Shown here: one piece after another, positions 27,062-36,313 of the stretch
Numbering within the stretch: position 1 is the first letter of the stretch
Layout of the letters: the number at the start of each line of letters is the position of its first letter
Assembly (NCBI RefSeq): GCF_004327285.1
Contig: NZ_QJUI01000015.1
Span: 62,001 to 126,000, forward strand
Length of the DNA: 64,000 bases
Source: Phytopseudomonas daroniae
Lineage (GTDB): Bacteria > Pseudomonadota > Gammaproteobacteria > Pseudomonadales > Pseudomonadaceae
Direction: 5' to 3'
The notes under the pieces: generated by a model
Seen by the model: only the letters and a program-made list of their open reading frames with translations
What the model was told of the DNA's origin: nothing
Database searches by the model: none
Position numbers and translations under genes: made by a program

Positions 27062-28162
27062 ATGAAAAACCTCCACAGTCTGTTCGGCACCGCCCTCTGC
27101 GGGGCGGCCCTGCTATTCGGCAGTGCCATGGTCGAAGCGCGGGAACTGCGGGTCTACAACTGGGCCGACTACATCCTGCCGCAGACCCTCAAGGACTTTC
27201 AGCAGAAAAGCGGTATCAAGCTGATCTGGGACACCTTCGAAACCAACGAGGCGCTGGAAGCCAAGCTGCTCACCGGCAACTCGGGTTACGATCTGGTGGT
27301 GCCGTCCAACATGTTCCTCGACACGCAGATCAAGGCCGGCGTGTTCCAGAAGCTCGACAAGAGCAAGCTGCCCAACTGGAAGCACCTCGACCCGGCACTG
27401 CTCAAACTGCTGGAGACCAATGACCCCGGCAACCAGTACGGCGTGCCCTACATGTATGGCACCGTGCTGATCGGCTTCAACCCGGACAAGGTCAAGGCGG
27501 CACTGGGGGCCGACGCGCCCGTGGACAGCTGGGATCTGGTGTTCAAGCCCGAGAACATGGAAAAGCTCAAGCGCTGCGGCGTCGCCATGCTCGATGCGCC
27601 CAACGAGATCCTGCCCCTGGCCCTGCACTACCTGGGCCTGCCGCCCAACAGCACCAATCCGGCGGACTACGACAAGGCCACCGAACTGATGATGAGCATC
27701 CGCCCGTACGTCACCTACTTCCACTCGGCCAAGTACATGACCGATATCGCCAACGGCGACATCTGCGTGGCCATCGGCTATTCGGGCAGCTTCTATCAGT
27801 TCGCCAACCGCGCCAAGGAAGCCGGCAATGGCGTGGTGGTCGAATGGCGCCTACCGAAAGAAGGCGCACCGATCTGGTTCGACACCTTCGCCATTCCGGT
27901 CAGCGCCAAGAACGTCGAGGAAGCCCATGAGTTCCTCGACAACCTGCTCGACCCCAAGGTGATCGCACCGATCAGCGACTTTCTCGGCTACCCGAATCCG
28001 AACAAGGACTCCATGCTGCTGGTCGACAAGGCGATCAGCGAAAACGCGGATCTGACCCCAACCGCCGAAGCGCAGAAAACCCTCTACGGCGTCGAGCCCC
28101 TGCCGCAGAAAGTCGAACGGGTACGCACCCGCGCCTGGACGAAGATCAAGAGCGGCAGCTGA
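27062..28162 (+). CDS. periplasmic putrescine/spermidine-binding protein (PotF-like)
   Basis: The 366-residue protein has a signal peptide ending near residue 26 (SAMVEA) and the PotD/PotF opening (LRVYNWADYI). DLVVPSNMFL, YGTVLIGFN and AIPVSAKNVEEAHEF are typical of the spermidine/putrescine family. It binds a polyamine in the periplasm. No permease or ATPase gene is adjacent, so it must use an ABC transporter elsewhere, or act as a sensor. It probably shares a transcript with the amidohydrolase. Confidence 0.92.
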   Translation: MKNLHSLFGTALCGAALLFGSAMVEARELRVYNWADYILPQTLKDFQQKSGIKLIWDTFETNEALEAKLLTGNSGYDLVVPSNMFLDTQIKAGVFQKLDKSKLPNWKHLDPALLKLLETNDPGNQYGVPYMYGTVLIGFNPDKVKAALGADAPVDSWDLVFKPENMEKLKRCGVAMLDAPNEILPLALHYLGLPPNSTNPADYDKATELMMSIRPYVTYFHSAKYMTDIANGDICVAIGYSGSFYQFANRAKEAGNGVVVEWRLPKEGAPIWFDTFAIPVSAKNVEEAHEFLDNLLDPKVIAPISDFLGYPNPNKDSMLLVDKAISENADLTPTAEAQKTLYGVEPLPQKVERVRTRAWTKIKSGS

Positions 28163-28170
28163 CCTCCCTC

Positions 28171-28197
28171 AAAACCCCGCGCAAGTCGCGGGGTTTT
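28171..28197 (+). terminator. rho-independent terminator of the polyamine genes
   Basis: AAAACCCCGCG pairs with CGCGGGGTTTT around a short AAGT loop, eight bases past the PotF-like stop. A strong GC stem ends in four T residues. Confidence 0.93.
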
Positions 28198-28345
28198 ACA
28201 TTCCCACCTCACCCCCTCGCAGCAAATGACCCACTTGGCGGAACCTGCCGACCACCCGACCGCTCACATGCATACGCCCCAACAGCTATGCTGAACGCAT
28301 CCGCCTCGCACAGCATCAGACGGAAAGCATCGAAAACAAATCTCT

Positions 28346-28373
28346 AATGCCAATAGTTTTCATTAACGGCATT
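28346..28373 (+). promoter_or_regulatory. palindrome with Fur/MntR-like core upstream of the metal ABC operon
   Basis: AATGCC and GGCATT are inverted arms around AATAGTTTTCATTAAC, which matches about 11 of 16 positions of the Fur box core. It lies 80 bases before the binding-protein start. A metal-dependent repressor site is likely, but which regulator cannot be told. Confidence 0.45.
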
Positions 28374-28452
28374 TTGTCGCTAGAGTGGCAGCCCTGTCCG
28401 GGGGGAACGACCATCCCGGTGATTTGATCGGTCAAACCATACGAGGATGAAG

Positions 28453-29358
28453 ATGCTCAATCGGATCCGCTCGCGCACCTGCGCTCCCCTGCTCGCCGCC
28501 CTTCTCCTGATCCTGCTGCCGCAACTGGCCACCGCCGAAGGCAAGTTCAAGGTCGTCACCACCTTCACCGTTCTCGCCGACATGGCCCGCCAGGTGGCCG
28601 GCGATGCAGCGGTGGTCGAATCGATCACCAAGCCCGGCGCGGAGATCCACAATTACCAGCCGACGCCAGGCGACATCCTCAAGGCCCGCGACGCCCAGTT
28701 GATCCTGCGCAACGGCATGAGCCTGGAACTGTGGTTCGAGCGTTTCCTGCAGCGCCTGCAAGGCGTGCCCGCGGTGACCCTCAGCGAGGGCATCGAACCG
28801 ATCGGCATCGCCGAAGGCCCGTACAGCGGCAAACCCAACCCGCATGCCTGGATGTCGCCGGACTCGGCGATGATCTACATCGACAACATCCGCGATGCCC
28901 TGGTCGAGCACGATGCCGCCAATGCCGAGACCTACAAGGCCAACGCCGAGACCTACAAGGCGCGCATCCAGGCCACGATAACGCCGATTCGCGAGCGCCT
29001 GCAGACGATTCCGGAAAACCGTCGCTGGCTGGTTTCCAGCGAAGGCGCATTCAGCTACCTGGCGCGGGACTTCGGCCTCAAGGAGCTGTACCTGTGGCCG
29101 ATCAACGCGGATCAGCAGGGCACGCCGCAGCAGGTTCGCAAGGTGATCGATGCGGTCAGGGCCAACCAGATTCCCGCGGTATTCAGTGAAAGCACCATTT
29201 CCGCCTCGCCGGCCCAGCAGGTGGCTCGTGAAACCGGCGCCAAATACGGCGGCGTGCTGTATGTCGATTCCCTCAGCGAGCCGGACGGCCCGGTACCGAC
29301 CTACCTCGACCTGCTGCGCGTCACCTCGCAGACCATTGCTGACGGGCTGGCCGAGTGA
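28453..29358 (+). CDS. metal ABC transporter periplasmic binding protein (SitA/MntC/ZnuA cluster A-I)
   Basis: The 301-residue protein has a signal peptide (LLLILLPQLATA) and the SBP_bac_9 fold. Likely metal ligands are H in KPGAEIHNYQP, H in NPHAWMSP, E in VSSEGAFSYLARDF and D in YVDSLSEPDG. The absence of a long His-rich loop argues for manganese or iron rather than zinc. ATG 28453 is chosen because GAGG is six bases upstream; ATG 28447 is an alternative. It heads a four-gene operon with tight overlaps, and a palindrome upstream fits metal-responsive control. Confidence 0.88.
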   Translation: MLNRIRSRTCAPLLAALLLILLPQLATAEGKFKVVTTFTVLADMARQVAGDAAVVESITKPGAEIHNYQPTPGDILKARDAQLILRNGMSLELWFERFLQRLQGVPAVTLSEGIEPIGIAEGPYSGKPNPHAWMSPDSAMIYIDNIRDALVEHDAANAETYKANAETYKARIQATITPIRERLQTIPENRRWLVSSEGAFSYLARDFGLKELYLWPINADQQGTPQQVRKVIDAVRANQIPAVFSESTISASPAQQVARETGAKYGGVLYVDSLSEPDGPVPTYLDLLRVTSQTIADGLAE

Positions 29359-30242
29359 TGCAAGACAGTCTGCAGAATCAGGACAGCCTCGACGGCATCC
29401 GCGTCGAACGCATCAGCGTCACTTACCGCAATGGTCATACCGCCCTGCGTGATGCCAGCTTCAGCAGCCCCGGCGGCAGCATCACCGCCCTGGTGGGCGT
29501 CAACGGCAGCGGCAAGTCGACGCTGTTCAAGGCCATCATGGGTTTCGTGCGCCTGGCGCAGGGCAGCATCAGCGTACTCGGCATGCCGGTGCACGACGCC
29601 CTCAAACGCAACCTGATCGCCTACGTGCCGCAAAGCGAAGACGTCGACTGGAATTTTCCGGTGCTGGTCGAAGACGTGGTGATGATGGGCCGCTATGGCC
29701 ACATGGGCATGCTGCGGCGGCCGCGCGCCGCCGATCGTGAGGCCGTGGACGCTGCCCTGGCACGGGTCGGCATGAGCGAGCTACGCAAGCGGCAGATCGG
29801 CGAGCTGTCCGGCGGCCAGAAAAAGCGCGTGTTCCTCGCTCGCGCTCTGGCCCAGGATTCGCGGGTGATCCTCCTCGACGAACCCTTCACCGGGGTCGAC
29901 GTGAAAACCGAGGACGCCATCGTGCGGCTGCTCGGCGAACTGCGCGACGAAGGCCGGGTGATGCTGGTCTCCACCCACAACCTGGGCAGCGTGCCGGAGT
30001 TCTGCGACCGTACCGTGCTGCTGGCGAGCACCGTGCTCGCCTACGGCCCGACCCAATCGGTGTTCACCCGGGAAAACCTGGAGCGCACCTTTGGCGGCGT
30101 GCTGCGCCACTTCGAACTGCCCGGTGAAGGGCACGATCGCAAATCGCCATTGATCGGCATCATCACCGACGACGAACGCCCGCTGGTGCTCTACGACGGC
30201 AAGTCGACCATCCGCGGTCGCGTCGACGAAAAGGATCAATAG
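29358..30242 (+). CDS. metal ABC transporter ATP-binding protein (SitB/MntB-like)
   Basis: The 294-residue ATPase contains Walker A GVNGSGKS, the signature LSGGQKKR, Walker B VILLDEP and the switch histidine STHN. It belongs to the manganese/zinc/iron chelate class. The ATG at 29358 overlaps the upstream stop (TGATG). The C-terminal tail after residue 240 (about 55 residues) goes beyond the usual 250-residue length of the family. It energises the two membrane proteins encoded next. Confidence 0.92.
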   Translation: MQDSLQNQDSLDGIRVERISVTYRNGHTALRDASFSSPGGSITALVGVNGSGKSTLFKAIMGFVRLAQGSISVLGMPVHDALKRNLIAYVPQSEDVDWNFPVLVEDVVMMGRYGHMGMLRRPRAADREAVDAALARVGMSELRKRQIGELSGGQKKRVFLARALAQDSRVILLDEPFTGVDVKTEDAIVRLLGELRDEGRVMLVSTHNLGSVPEFCDRTVLLASTVLAYGPTQSVFTRENLERTFGGVLRHFELPGEGHDRKSPLIGIITDDERPLVLYDGKSTIRGRVDEKDQ

Positions 30243-31096
30243 TGCACATCCTGCTCGAACCCTTTTCCTACGGCTACATGGTCAATGCCATGTGGGTCTC
30301 GACCCTGGTCGGTATGGTCTGCGCGCTGTTGTCGGTGTATTTGATGCTCAAGGGCTGGTCGCTGATCGGCGACGCCCTGGCTCATTCCATCGTGCCCGGC
30401 GTCGCCGGGGCCTACATGCTCGGTCTGCCCTTCGCCCTCGGCGCCTTCGGCGCCGGTACTCTGGCGGCGGGTGCCATGCTGTTCCTCAATCAGCGCAGCA
30501 AGCTCAAGGAAGACGTGATCATCGGCCTGATCTTCTCGTCGTTCTTCGGCCTCGGGCTGTTCATGGTGTCGCTGTCACCGACCTCGGTGAACATCCAGAC
30601 CATCGTGCTCGGCAACATACTCGCCATCACACCCGGTGACACGCTGCAGTTACTGCTCATCGCCGGCATCACCATGGCCGTGCTGGCAGTGCGCTGGAAA
30701 GATCTGATGGTGGTGTTCTTCGACGAAAACCACGCCCGCTCCATCGGCCTCAGCCCGACGCGCCTCAAGGCGATCTTCTTCATCCTGCTGTCGGCCTGCA
30801 CGGTGGCGGCGATGCAGACCGTCGGTGCCTTTCTGGTCATCGCCATAGTCGTCACTCCAGGCGCCACCGCCTACCTGCTCAGCGACCGGTTCGAGCGGCT
30901 GCTGCTGATCGCGGCCTGCATTGGTGGCCTGAGCAGTTTCATCGGTGCTTACGCCAGCTACTTTCTCGATGGCGCTACCGGGGCGATCATCATCGTGCTG
31001 CAGACCGGCGTGTTCCTGCTGGCCTTCTGTTTCGCACCCAAGCATGGCCTGCTCGCCGCCCGCCGCCGCGCCGCCCAGGCGCGACTGGAGATGTGA
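30242..31096 (+). CDS. metal ABC transporter permease (SitC/MntC-like)
   Basis: The 284-residue protein has about eight membrane helices of the ABC-3 family, with GDALAHSIVPGVAGAYMLG near the start as the family signature. GTG 30242 shares a base with the upstream stop. It should form the metal channel with the second permease. Residues 265-284 are a basic tail (RRRAAQARLEM). Confidence 0.92.
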   Translation: MHILLEPFSYGYMVNAMWVSTLVGMVCALLSVYLMLKGWSLIGDALAHSIVPGVAGAYMLGLPFALGAFGAGTLAAGAMLFLNQRSKLKEDVIIGLIFSSFFGLGLFMVSLSPTSVNIQTIVLGNILAITPGDTLQLLLIAGITMAVLAVRWKDLMVVFFDENHARSIGLSPTRLKAIFFILLSACTVAAMQTVGAFLVIAIVVTPGATAYLLSDRFERLLLIAACIGGLSSFIGAYASYFLDGATGAIIIVLQTGVFLLAFCFAPKHGLLAARRRAAQARLEM

Positions 31097-31098
31097 CC

Positions 31099-31929
31099 AT
31101 GGAGATGCTGCTGCAGCCGCTGCAAATCGACTTCATGCAATACGCCCTGCTGATCGCCGTGCTGGTGGCCATTCCCGCCGCGCTGCTGTCGTGCTTTCTG
31201 GTGCTCAAGGGCTGGGCGCTGATGGGTGACGCCACCGCCCACGCGGTGTTTCCCGGCGTGGTCATCGCCTATATCGTCGGCCTGCCCTACTCGCTCGGCG
31301 CCTTCGTGGCCGGCATGTTGTGCGCCATCGCCACGGGCTATCTCAAGGAAAACAGCCGGATCAAGCAGGACACCCTGATGGGCGTGGTGTTCTCCGGCAT
31401 GTTCGGCCTCGGCCTGCTGCTGTACACGCAGATTCACAGCGACGTGCATCTGGATCACATCCTGTTTGGCGACATGCTCGGCATCGGCTGGGCGGATCTG
31501 CTGGAAAGCGGGCTGATCGCCCTGGCGGTCACCGCCTTCATCGGCCTGAAGTGGCGCGACCTGCTGCTGCATGCCTTCGACCCGGTGCAGGCACGCACCG
31601 TCGGCCTGCCGGTGCGCCTGCTGCACTATGGCTTGCTGGCGGTGATGTCGCTGACCATCGTCGGCGCGCTCAAGGCCATCGGCATCGTGCTCACCGTGGC
31701 GCTGCTGATCGCCCCCGGCGCCATCGCCTTCCTGCTCACCCGCACCATGGGCGCCATGCTGTTCACCGCCGTAGGCATCGCTGTCGGCGCCGCACTCGGC
31801 GGCGTGTACCTGAGCTTTTTCATCGACAGCGCACCTGGCCCGACCATCGTGCTACTGCTCAGCGCACTGTTCGTGGTGGTGTTCATCCATGCCGGCAGAC
31901 GCGAGCGCAGGAGCACCGCGCAATCGTAG
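31099..31929 (+). CDS. metal ABC transporter permease (SitD-like)
   Basis: The 276-residue ABC-3 family permease has GDATAHAVFPGVVIAY, the paralogous signature to the preceding gene. ATG 31099 is preferred (GGAG eight bases upstream), although a GTG at 31093 would overlap the previous gene. The presence of two different permeases is typical of Sit/Yfe-type Mn/Fe transporters and less so of Znu, which has one. It ends the operon. Confidence 0.92.
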   Translation: MEMLLQPLQIDFMQYALLIAVLVAIPAALLSCFLVLKGWALMGDATAHAVFPGVVIAYIVGLPYSLGAFVAGMLCAIATGYLKENSRIKQDTLMGVVFSGMFGLGLLLYTQIHSDVHLDHILFGDMLGIGWADLLESGLIALAVTAFIGLKWRDLLLHAFDPVQARTVGLPVRLLHYGLLAVMSLTIVGALKAIGIVLTVALLIAPGAIAFLLTRTMGAMLFTAVGIAVGAALGGVYLSFFIDSAPGPTIVLLLSALFVVVFIHAGRRERRSTAQS

Positions 31930-32312
31930 TAATTCCCTATGGTTCTTCACTTGCAGGCATGGGATGTCATGCCCAAGCAGTCCCTGACGCGGCTGTCAGC
32001 CTTTTCCAACACTCACGCTGATCAGGCGTCTGTCATACCTGCACACAATGAGGCGGCCCTCAGCTTATCGCTTGATTACTTACCCTAAAGCCACCAGTTC
32101 AGCGAACAAGCCCTGATATTCCTGCAACCTGTCGCTTTCTACATGGCACCGAACCTGCCAGCTCCTGAAGAAGCGGTCGGCATAGCAAATACCCTTCAAG
32201 TTTATCTGCCCTCCGCCGATTCGATATTTACAGGCCGGCACAGGCCCTGAAGGTTTTTCTTCTACTGCCTCCCGCTGCAAAAACAACTTCTCTCGCTCGA
32301 GCAGGAACAGCC
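31930..32312. other. intergenic region between metal operon and chemoreceptor
   Basis: The 383 bases hold no convincing gene. A 68-codon minus-strand frame (32080-32286) starts only with TTG and was rejected. The AGGAA site before the GTG at 32313 belongs to the chemoreceptor. No clear terminator follows the metal operon. Confidence 0.5.
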
Positions 32313-34256
32313 GTGAACATCAAACAGAAACTCACCTGGGCCTTCGCGGCCATCGCCTGTGTGCCCGTCGTGCTGGTCGCCGTCGTGGTGGTGGTCAATC
32401 TGCGTGCCCAGGCGCAGGACAACTTCCTCGACAGCAGCAGCCGGGAGATCCGCCAGATCGAGAACGCCATGAATCAGTTCTTCGACGCCATCGCGCAGAA
32501 CGTCGAGTACCTGGCCAAGAGCCCCCTGGTGGTCGAGGCCGATGCCCTGAAGAACTACAGCGGCGTCGATGCCGCACAGACCCCGCTGCCGCCAGCCAAC
32601 CAGGCGCTGCTGCAGATGTTCACCCAGTTCGCCGCCAGCCATCCGACCACCGCCTATCTCTCGGTCGGCCAGCCGGACGGCGGTTACGCGATCTGGCCGG
32701 ACGATCCGGGCCTGAGCAACTACGACCCGCGCGTACGCCCCTGGTACCAGGCGGCCATGGCCGCGCCAGGCAGGACGGTGCGCACCTCGGCCTACTACTG
32801 GGCGCCGGATGACGTCGTGCTGATGGGCACCGTGCGCACCATCGCCAATGCCCAGGGCCAGCCGGCCGGCGTGCTCGGCCTGGACGTGTCGCTCAAGCAG
32901 CTCACCGACCTGGTCAAACAGATCAAGCTCGGCGAGAGCGGCTATCTGATGCTGCTGGAAAACAACGGCAACGTACTCGTCGACCCGCGCGATGCCTCGC
33001 ACAACTTCAAGCTGCTCAGTGAACTGGGCGGCGGCTACGCCGAGCTGGCCAAGGTCGAACAAGGCCTGGTCGAAGTGGAGCTGGAGGGCGTGCCGTACAT
33101 GGCCAACGTCTGGTCATCGCAGACCCTCGGCTGGCGTTTCGTTGGTCTGATCGAACGCAGCGAAGTGATGGCCAAGGCCACCAGCCTGACCTGGCAGATC
33201 GCGATCATCGCCGCCGTGCTGGCTGTGCTGTTCGCCATCGTCGGTGCCAGTTTCGCCGGCCTTATCGTGCGGCCGATCCGCAGCGTGGCCGGCGGCCTGG
33301 AAGGCATCGCCCAGGGCGAAGGTGACCTGACCCGTAACCTGGATGTACGCGGCAACGACGAAACCGCCCTGCTGGCACGCTGGTTCAACCAGTTCCTCGG
33401 CGCCATCCGCACCCTGGTGCAACGCATCGGCAGCGCCTCGGCGGATCTGCAGACCGCCTCCGACGCCAGTACCCGCGTCGCCCGCGACATGAACGACGCC
33501 GCCGGCCGTCAGCGCGAAGCCGTGGAGCTGGTTTCCACCGCCTTCAACGAGATGGTCGCCACCGCCAACGAAGTGGCCCGCTCCTGCAGCCAGGCAGCCT
33601 CCTCGGCCGACTCCGGCCAGCGTCAGGTGCATGACGGTCAGTTGCAGATCGACGAAGCCACCGGCAGCGTCTCGCGCCTGAGCGAAAACTTGCAGAAGTC
33701 GGCCCAGGCCATGCAGGTGCTGGAGCAGGACAGCAAGAACATCAACGCCATCCTCGACACCATCCGCTCCATCGCCGAGCAGACCAACCTGCTGGCCCTC
33801 AACGCCGCCATCGAGGCCGCACGTGCAGGTGAACAGGGTCGTGGTTTCGCCGTGGTCGCCGACGAAGTGCGCGCCCTGGCCAAGCGCACTGCCGACTCCA
33901 CCGGTGAGATCGACAGCCTGCTCGGCGGGCTGGCCAAGCGCACCCAGGACGTGACCAAGCAGATGCAGAGCAGCCTGAGCATGTCGCAGCAGAGCGTCGA
34001 GCGTATTCAGCAGGCCCGCGACAGCTTCGAGCAGATCCGTACCTCGGTGGACGAGATCCGCGATCAGAACAGCCAGATCGCCACCGCAGCCGAAGAGCAG
34101 CACCAGGTCGCCGAGGACATCAACCGGCACATCGCGCAGATCCACACCGATGCGCAACTGGTCGAAGAACTGGCGCACTCGGCGCGCAGTGACTCACAAC
34201 GTCTGGAGTCGCTGTCCGGTGAGTTGAATGGCCTGGTAGGGCGTTTCAGAACCTGA
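32313..34256 (+). CDS. methyl-accepting chemotaxis protein with dCache sensor
   Basis: The 647-residue receptor has an N-terminal membrane helix (about 8-30), a periplasmic dCache domain (about 35-275), a second helix (about 285-308), HAMP (about 309-361) and the cytoplasmic signalling domain with the hairpin tip EQTNLLALNAAIEAARAGEQ. In the sensor, YDPRVRPWYQ, then AYYWAP and GLDVSL, match the Y/R/W/Y/D pattern of amine- and amino-acid-binding dCache domains (PctA-like). Ligand is therefore probably an amino acid or amine. The start is GTG 32313 after AGGAA. No CheB/CheR pentapeptide tail is seen. Confidence 0.92.
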   Translation: MNIKQKLTWAFAAIACVPVVLVAVVVVVNLRAQAQDNFLDSSSREIRQIENAMNQFFDAIAQNVEYLAKSPLVVEADALKNYSGVDAAQTPLPPANQALLQMFTQFAASHPTTAYLSVGQPDGGYAIWPDDPGLSNYDPRVRPWYQAAMAAPGRTVRTSAYYWAPDDVVLMGTVRTIANAQGQPAGVLGLDVSLKQLTDLVKQIKLGESGYLMLLENNGNVLVDPRDASHNFKLLSELGGGYAELAKVEQGLVEVELEGVPYMANVWSSQTLGWRFVGLIERSEVMAKATSLTWQIAIIAAVLAVLFAIVGASFAGLIVRPIRSVAGGLEGIAQGEGDLTRNLDVRGNDETALLARWFNQFLGAIRTLVQRIGSASADLQTASDASTRVARDMNDAAGRQREAVELVSTAFNEMVATANEVARSCSQAASSADSGQRQVHDGQLQIDEATGSVSRLSENLQKSAQAMQVLEQDSKNINAILDTIRSIAEQTNLLALNAAIEAARAGEQGRGFAVVADEVRALAKRTADSTGEIDSLLGGLAKRTQDVTKQMQSSLSMSQQSVERIQQARDSFEQIRTSVDEIRDQNSQIATAAEEQHQVAEDINRHIAQIHTDAQLVEELAHSARSDSQRLESLSGELNGLVGRFRT

Positions 34257-34593
34257 TCGGATCGCAGGCCAGCGGGCACCCATTGGTGGGAGGCGCTTCA
34301 GCGGCGATCGGCCATCGCGGCTAAAGCCCCTCCCACGCCAGGCTGCGGCGCTGCTCAGGGACGCAGCAGGCAGGATGGCCGGCACCCCTTCAATCGCCGC
34401 TGAGTTGTCACCTACGCGGCCCAGCGTGATTCAGCAACAAGCGCGCAGAATGGCCACATGTGCGTAGGAACCGCGCCCCCGCGGCGAATCGTGGCCATAC
34501 CGCGATTTTTGCAGCATGGCCGCCATCGCATCGCGCCGGGGTCGACGCTCCACTGGTCAACCCTGACTCCGGCGATGCAGAGTAGCGCGCTGC
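34257..34593. other. intergenic region with a REP-like palindrome
   Basis: The 337 bases contain the palindrome described at 34286-34336 and several half-palindromes ending GTAGGAACCGCG-like sequence near 34465. No gene is evident. Confidence 0.55.
34286..34336. repeat. REP-like palindrome (GTGGGAGG...CCTCCCAC class)
   Basis: GTGGGAGGCGCTTCAGC and GCTAAAGCCCCTCCCAC form imperfect arms around GGCGATCGGCCATCGCG. Its ends differ from the GTAGGAG class at 13917, suggesting a second REP family in this genome. Confidence 0.75.
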
Positions 34594-34971
34594 TCAGGGG
34601 TGCAGGGCGGCCTCGGCCTCTTGCAGTTCGCCGCGGGCCTCTTCCAGCTTGGCCTGGCGCTTGGCGATCTTGTCGGCGTCGCCGTCCAGTTCGGCTTCAC
34701 GCAGATCCGCCTCGCGCTCGCGCACCTCGGCACGGGCTTCGTTCACCTTGTCTTGCAGTTCGCGCTGCAGCCCGGCATCGGTGCAGTGGCTGCGCGCCTG
34801 CTGCAGCGCGGTATTCAAGCCCCTGACCCGGCCACTCTGACCAGCCTCCTCGGCGATACGGATCTGCTGCTCGATATCCGCCTCCTTCGCCGCGCAACGC
34901 GGATTGGACGTGTCGTCGGCGAATGCCGGCACGACGGCGGCAAGCAGCAGGCTGGAAAACAGGGCTTTCAT
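34594..34971 (-). CDS. DUF1090-family periplasmic protein (YqjC-like)
   Basis: The 125-residue protein has a signal peptide (MKALFSSLLLAAVVPAFA) and a helical mature part rich in Glu, Ala and Arg. It includes CAAKEADIEQQI and ends with an EREADLREAELDGD coiled coil. This matches DUF1090, of unknown function, two cysteines included (positions near 32 and 69). ATG 34971 starts the signal peptide. It is monocistronic. Confidence 0.86.
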   Translation of the reverse strand: MKALFSSLLLAAVVPAFADDTSNPRCAAKEADIEQQIRIAEEAGQSGRVRGLNTALQQARSHCTDAGLQRELQDKVNEARAEVREREADLREAELDGDADKIAKRQAKLEEARGELQEAEAALHP

Positions 34972-35088
34972 CGGGAACACTCCATGGGCCAATGGCGATT
35001 GATCGAGGGCGCCGCGCATGGCGACGCGAATACAGACCACGGATCAGCGCGATGATTTCCGCCAATGCCCGACAAAGGTTCCGGGGCC

Positions 35089-35990
35089 TCAGACCAGGGT
35101 CGACACGGAGAAACGCTCGCCATCGAACGGCGACGCATTGCTGCTGATCACTCGGTTGTGGCCCTGGTGCTTGGCCAGGTACAGCGCCTTGTCCGCCGCG
35201 CGGATGCAGTCTTCCACCGACTGCATCTGCGGATGATAGGCGGCGATGCCGATGCTCAGTTCGATATCGCCCCGCTCGGACTCCGATGCCTGCTGCCGCA
35301 GACGCTCCAGCACCGCATGGGCATCCTCCAGGCCGGTCATGGGCAGCAGCACGCAGAACGCGTCGCCGCCGTAGCAACCGGCGGCATCGATCTGCCGTAG
35401 GCAGCCATGGATCATCTGGCCCAGACGGGTCAGTAGCGCATCGCCGGCCACATGGCCCTGCGGCTCTGGCCCAGGCTCAGCGCCAGACGATACAGGGTCA
35501 CCACCATCATCGGATGCAACAGCAGCATGGGCATGCAGGCATACAGGTGCAGCGGCGTGACGGGGGCGTGAAAGGTGGCGCCGAACAACAGCATCCCGAC
35601 CAGTACGCCGGCCAGTTGTGCGAGCAGCGCCCGGGCCACGAAACGAATACCGCCGGCGGCCACGTTGTTGGCCGTGAGCATGGCGACGAACACCGCGGCG
35701 GCAAGCGGGCTGAAACCGGCGGCGGCCAGGGCGAACATGGCGGCGAAGGAGTCGAAGAGGATATGCCAGCGCTCCATGCGCGCCGGCTCGCGGTAGATAC
35801 GGCTGAGGCCGAAGGCCAGCCAGGGCCAGACAAAAGCGAACAGCAGCAGGGCCAGCCACACCCACGCGGGGCGCTGCAACTCCCATAGCGGCACGCTGAC
35901 GCAGATGGCGCCAACGGGCAGCCCGAGTACCCTGGGCAGCAGCCCGCGGCGAGCGAAATTGCTACGCGATTGGCCGTTATCGGTACGCAT
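35089..35990 (-). pseudogene. MASE2-GGDEF diguanylate cyclase broken by an internal deletion
   Basis: From ATG 35990 the frame encodes a MASE2 membrane sensor (about 170 residues) to SLGQSR. Near 35460 the frame changes and sequence jumps to HVAGDALLTRLGQ, the middle of a GGDEF domain. The segment with DxLTGLxNR and the DxDxFKxxND metal/nucleotide site is absent, so about 40-60 residues plus frame are lost. The signature reads GGDAF. No functional cyclase can be made from this gene as read. An assembly or sequencing error is an alternative. It lies next to an apparently acquired region. Confidence 0.75.
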
Positions 35991-36313
35991 GGGCCGCCCT
36001 CGTGTAATCCCTGCCATATCCTCGCATCCTGGCGTGCCGTCGCGTTCGTCCCAACTTCAACCACGGCCTTAGATATACAGCATATCCCTGTAGCGGAGCC
36101 ATCCATCATGGCATCGCGTCTGTGGCGACTCGCGAGGCCTGATCCGGCGTGATGGACGCAATGGAGAAGAGTCGACGGTCACTAATGAACTGTGGGCGCA
36201 AGCCTAATAGCAGCTTGCAGTTCGTCCATCTGGCCATTTTTGGCGCTGTTCAAGGGAGGGTGAACAGACTCCAGGTCGCCGAAAGAAGTCAGTTAATCGT
36301 TTTGGCTCCGGTT

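Noticed and set aside
32080..32286. 68-codon minus-strand frame upstream of the dCache chemoreceptor
   Set aside because: The start is TTG without a ribosome-binding site; a protein-like look is the only support.
35430..36017. MASE2 frame taken as a complete stand-alone gene
   Set aside because: The downstream GGDEF half continues in another frame at once, so the gene is better described as one broken cyclase.
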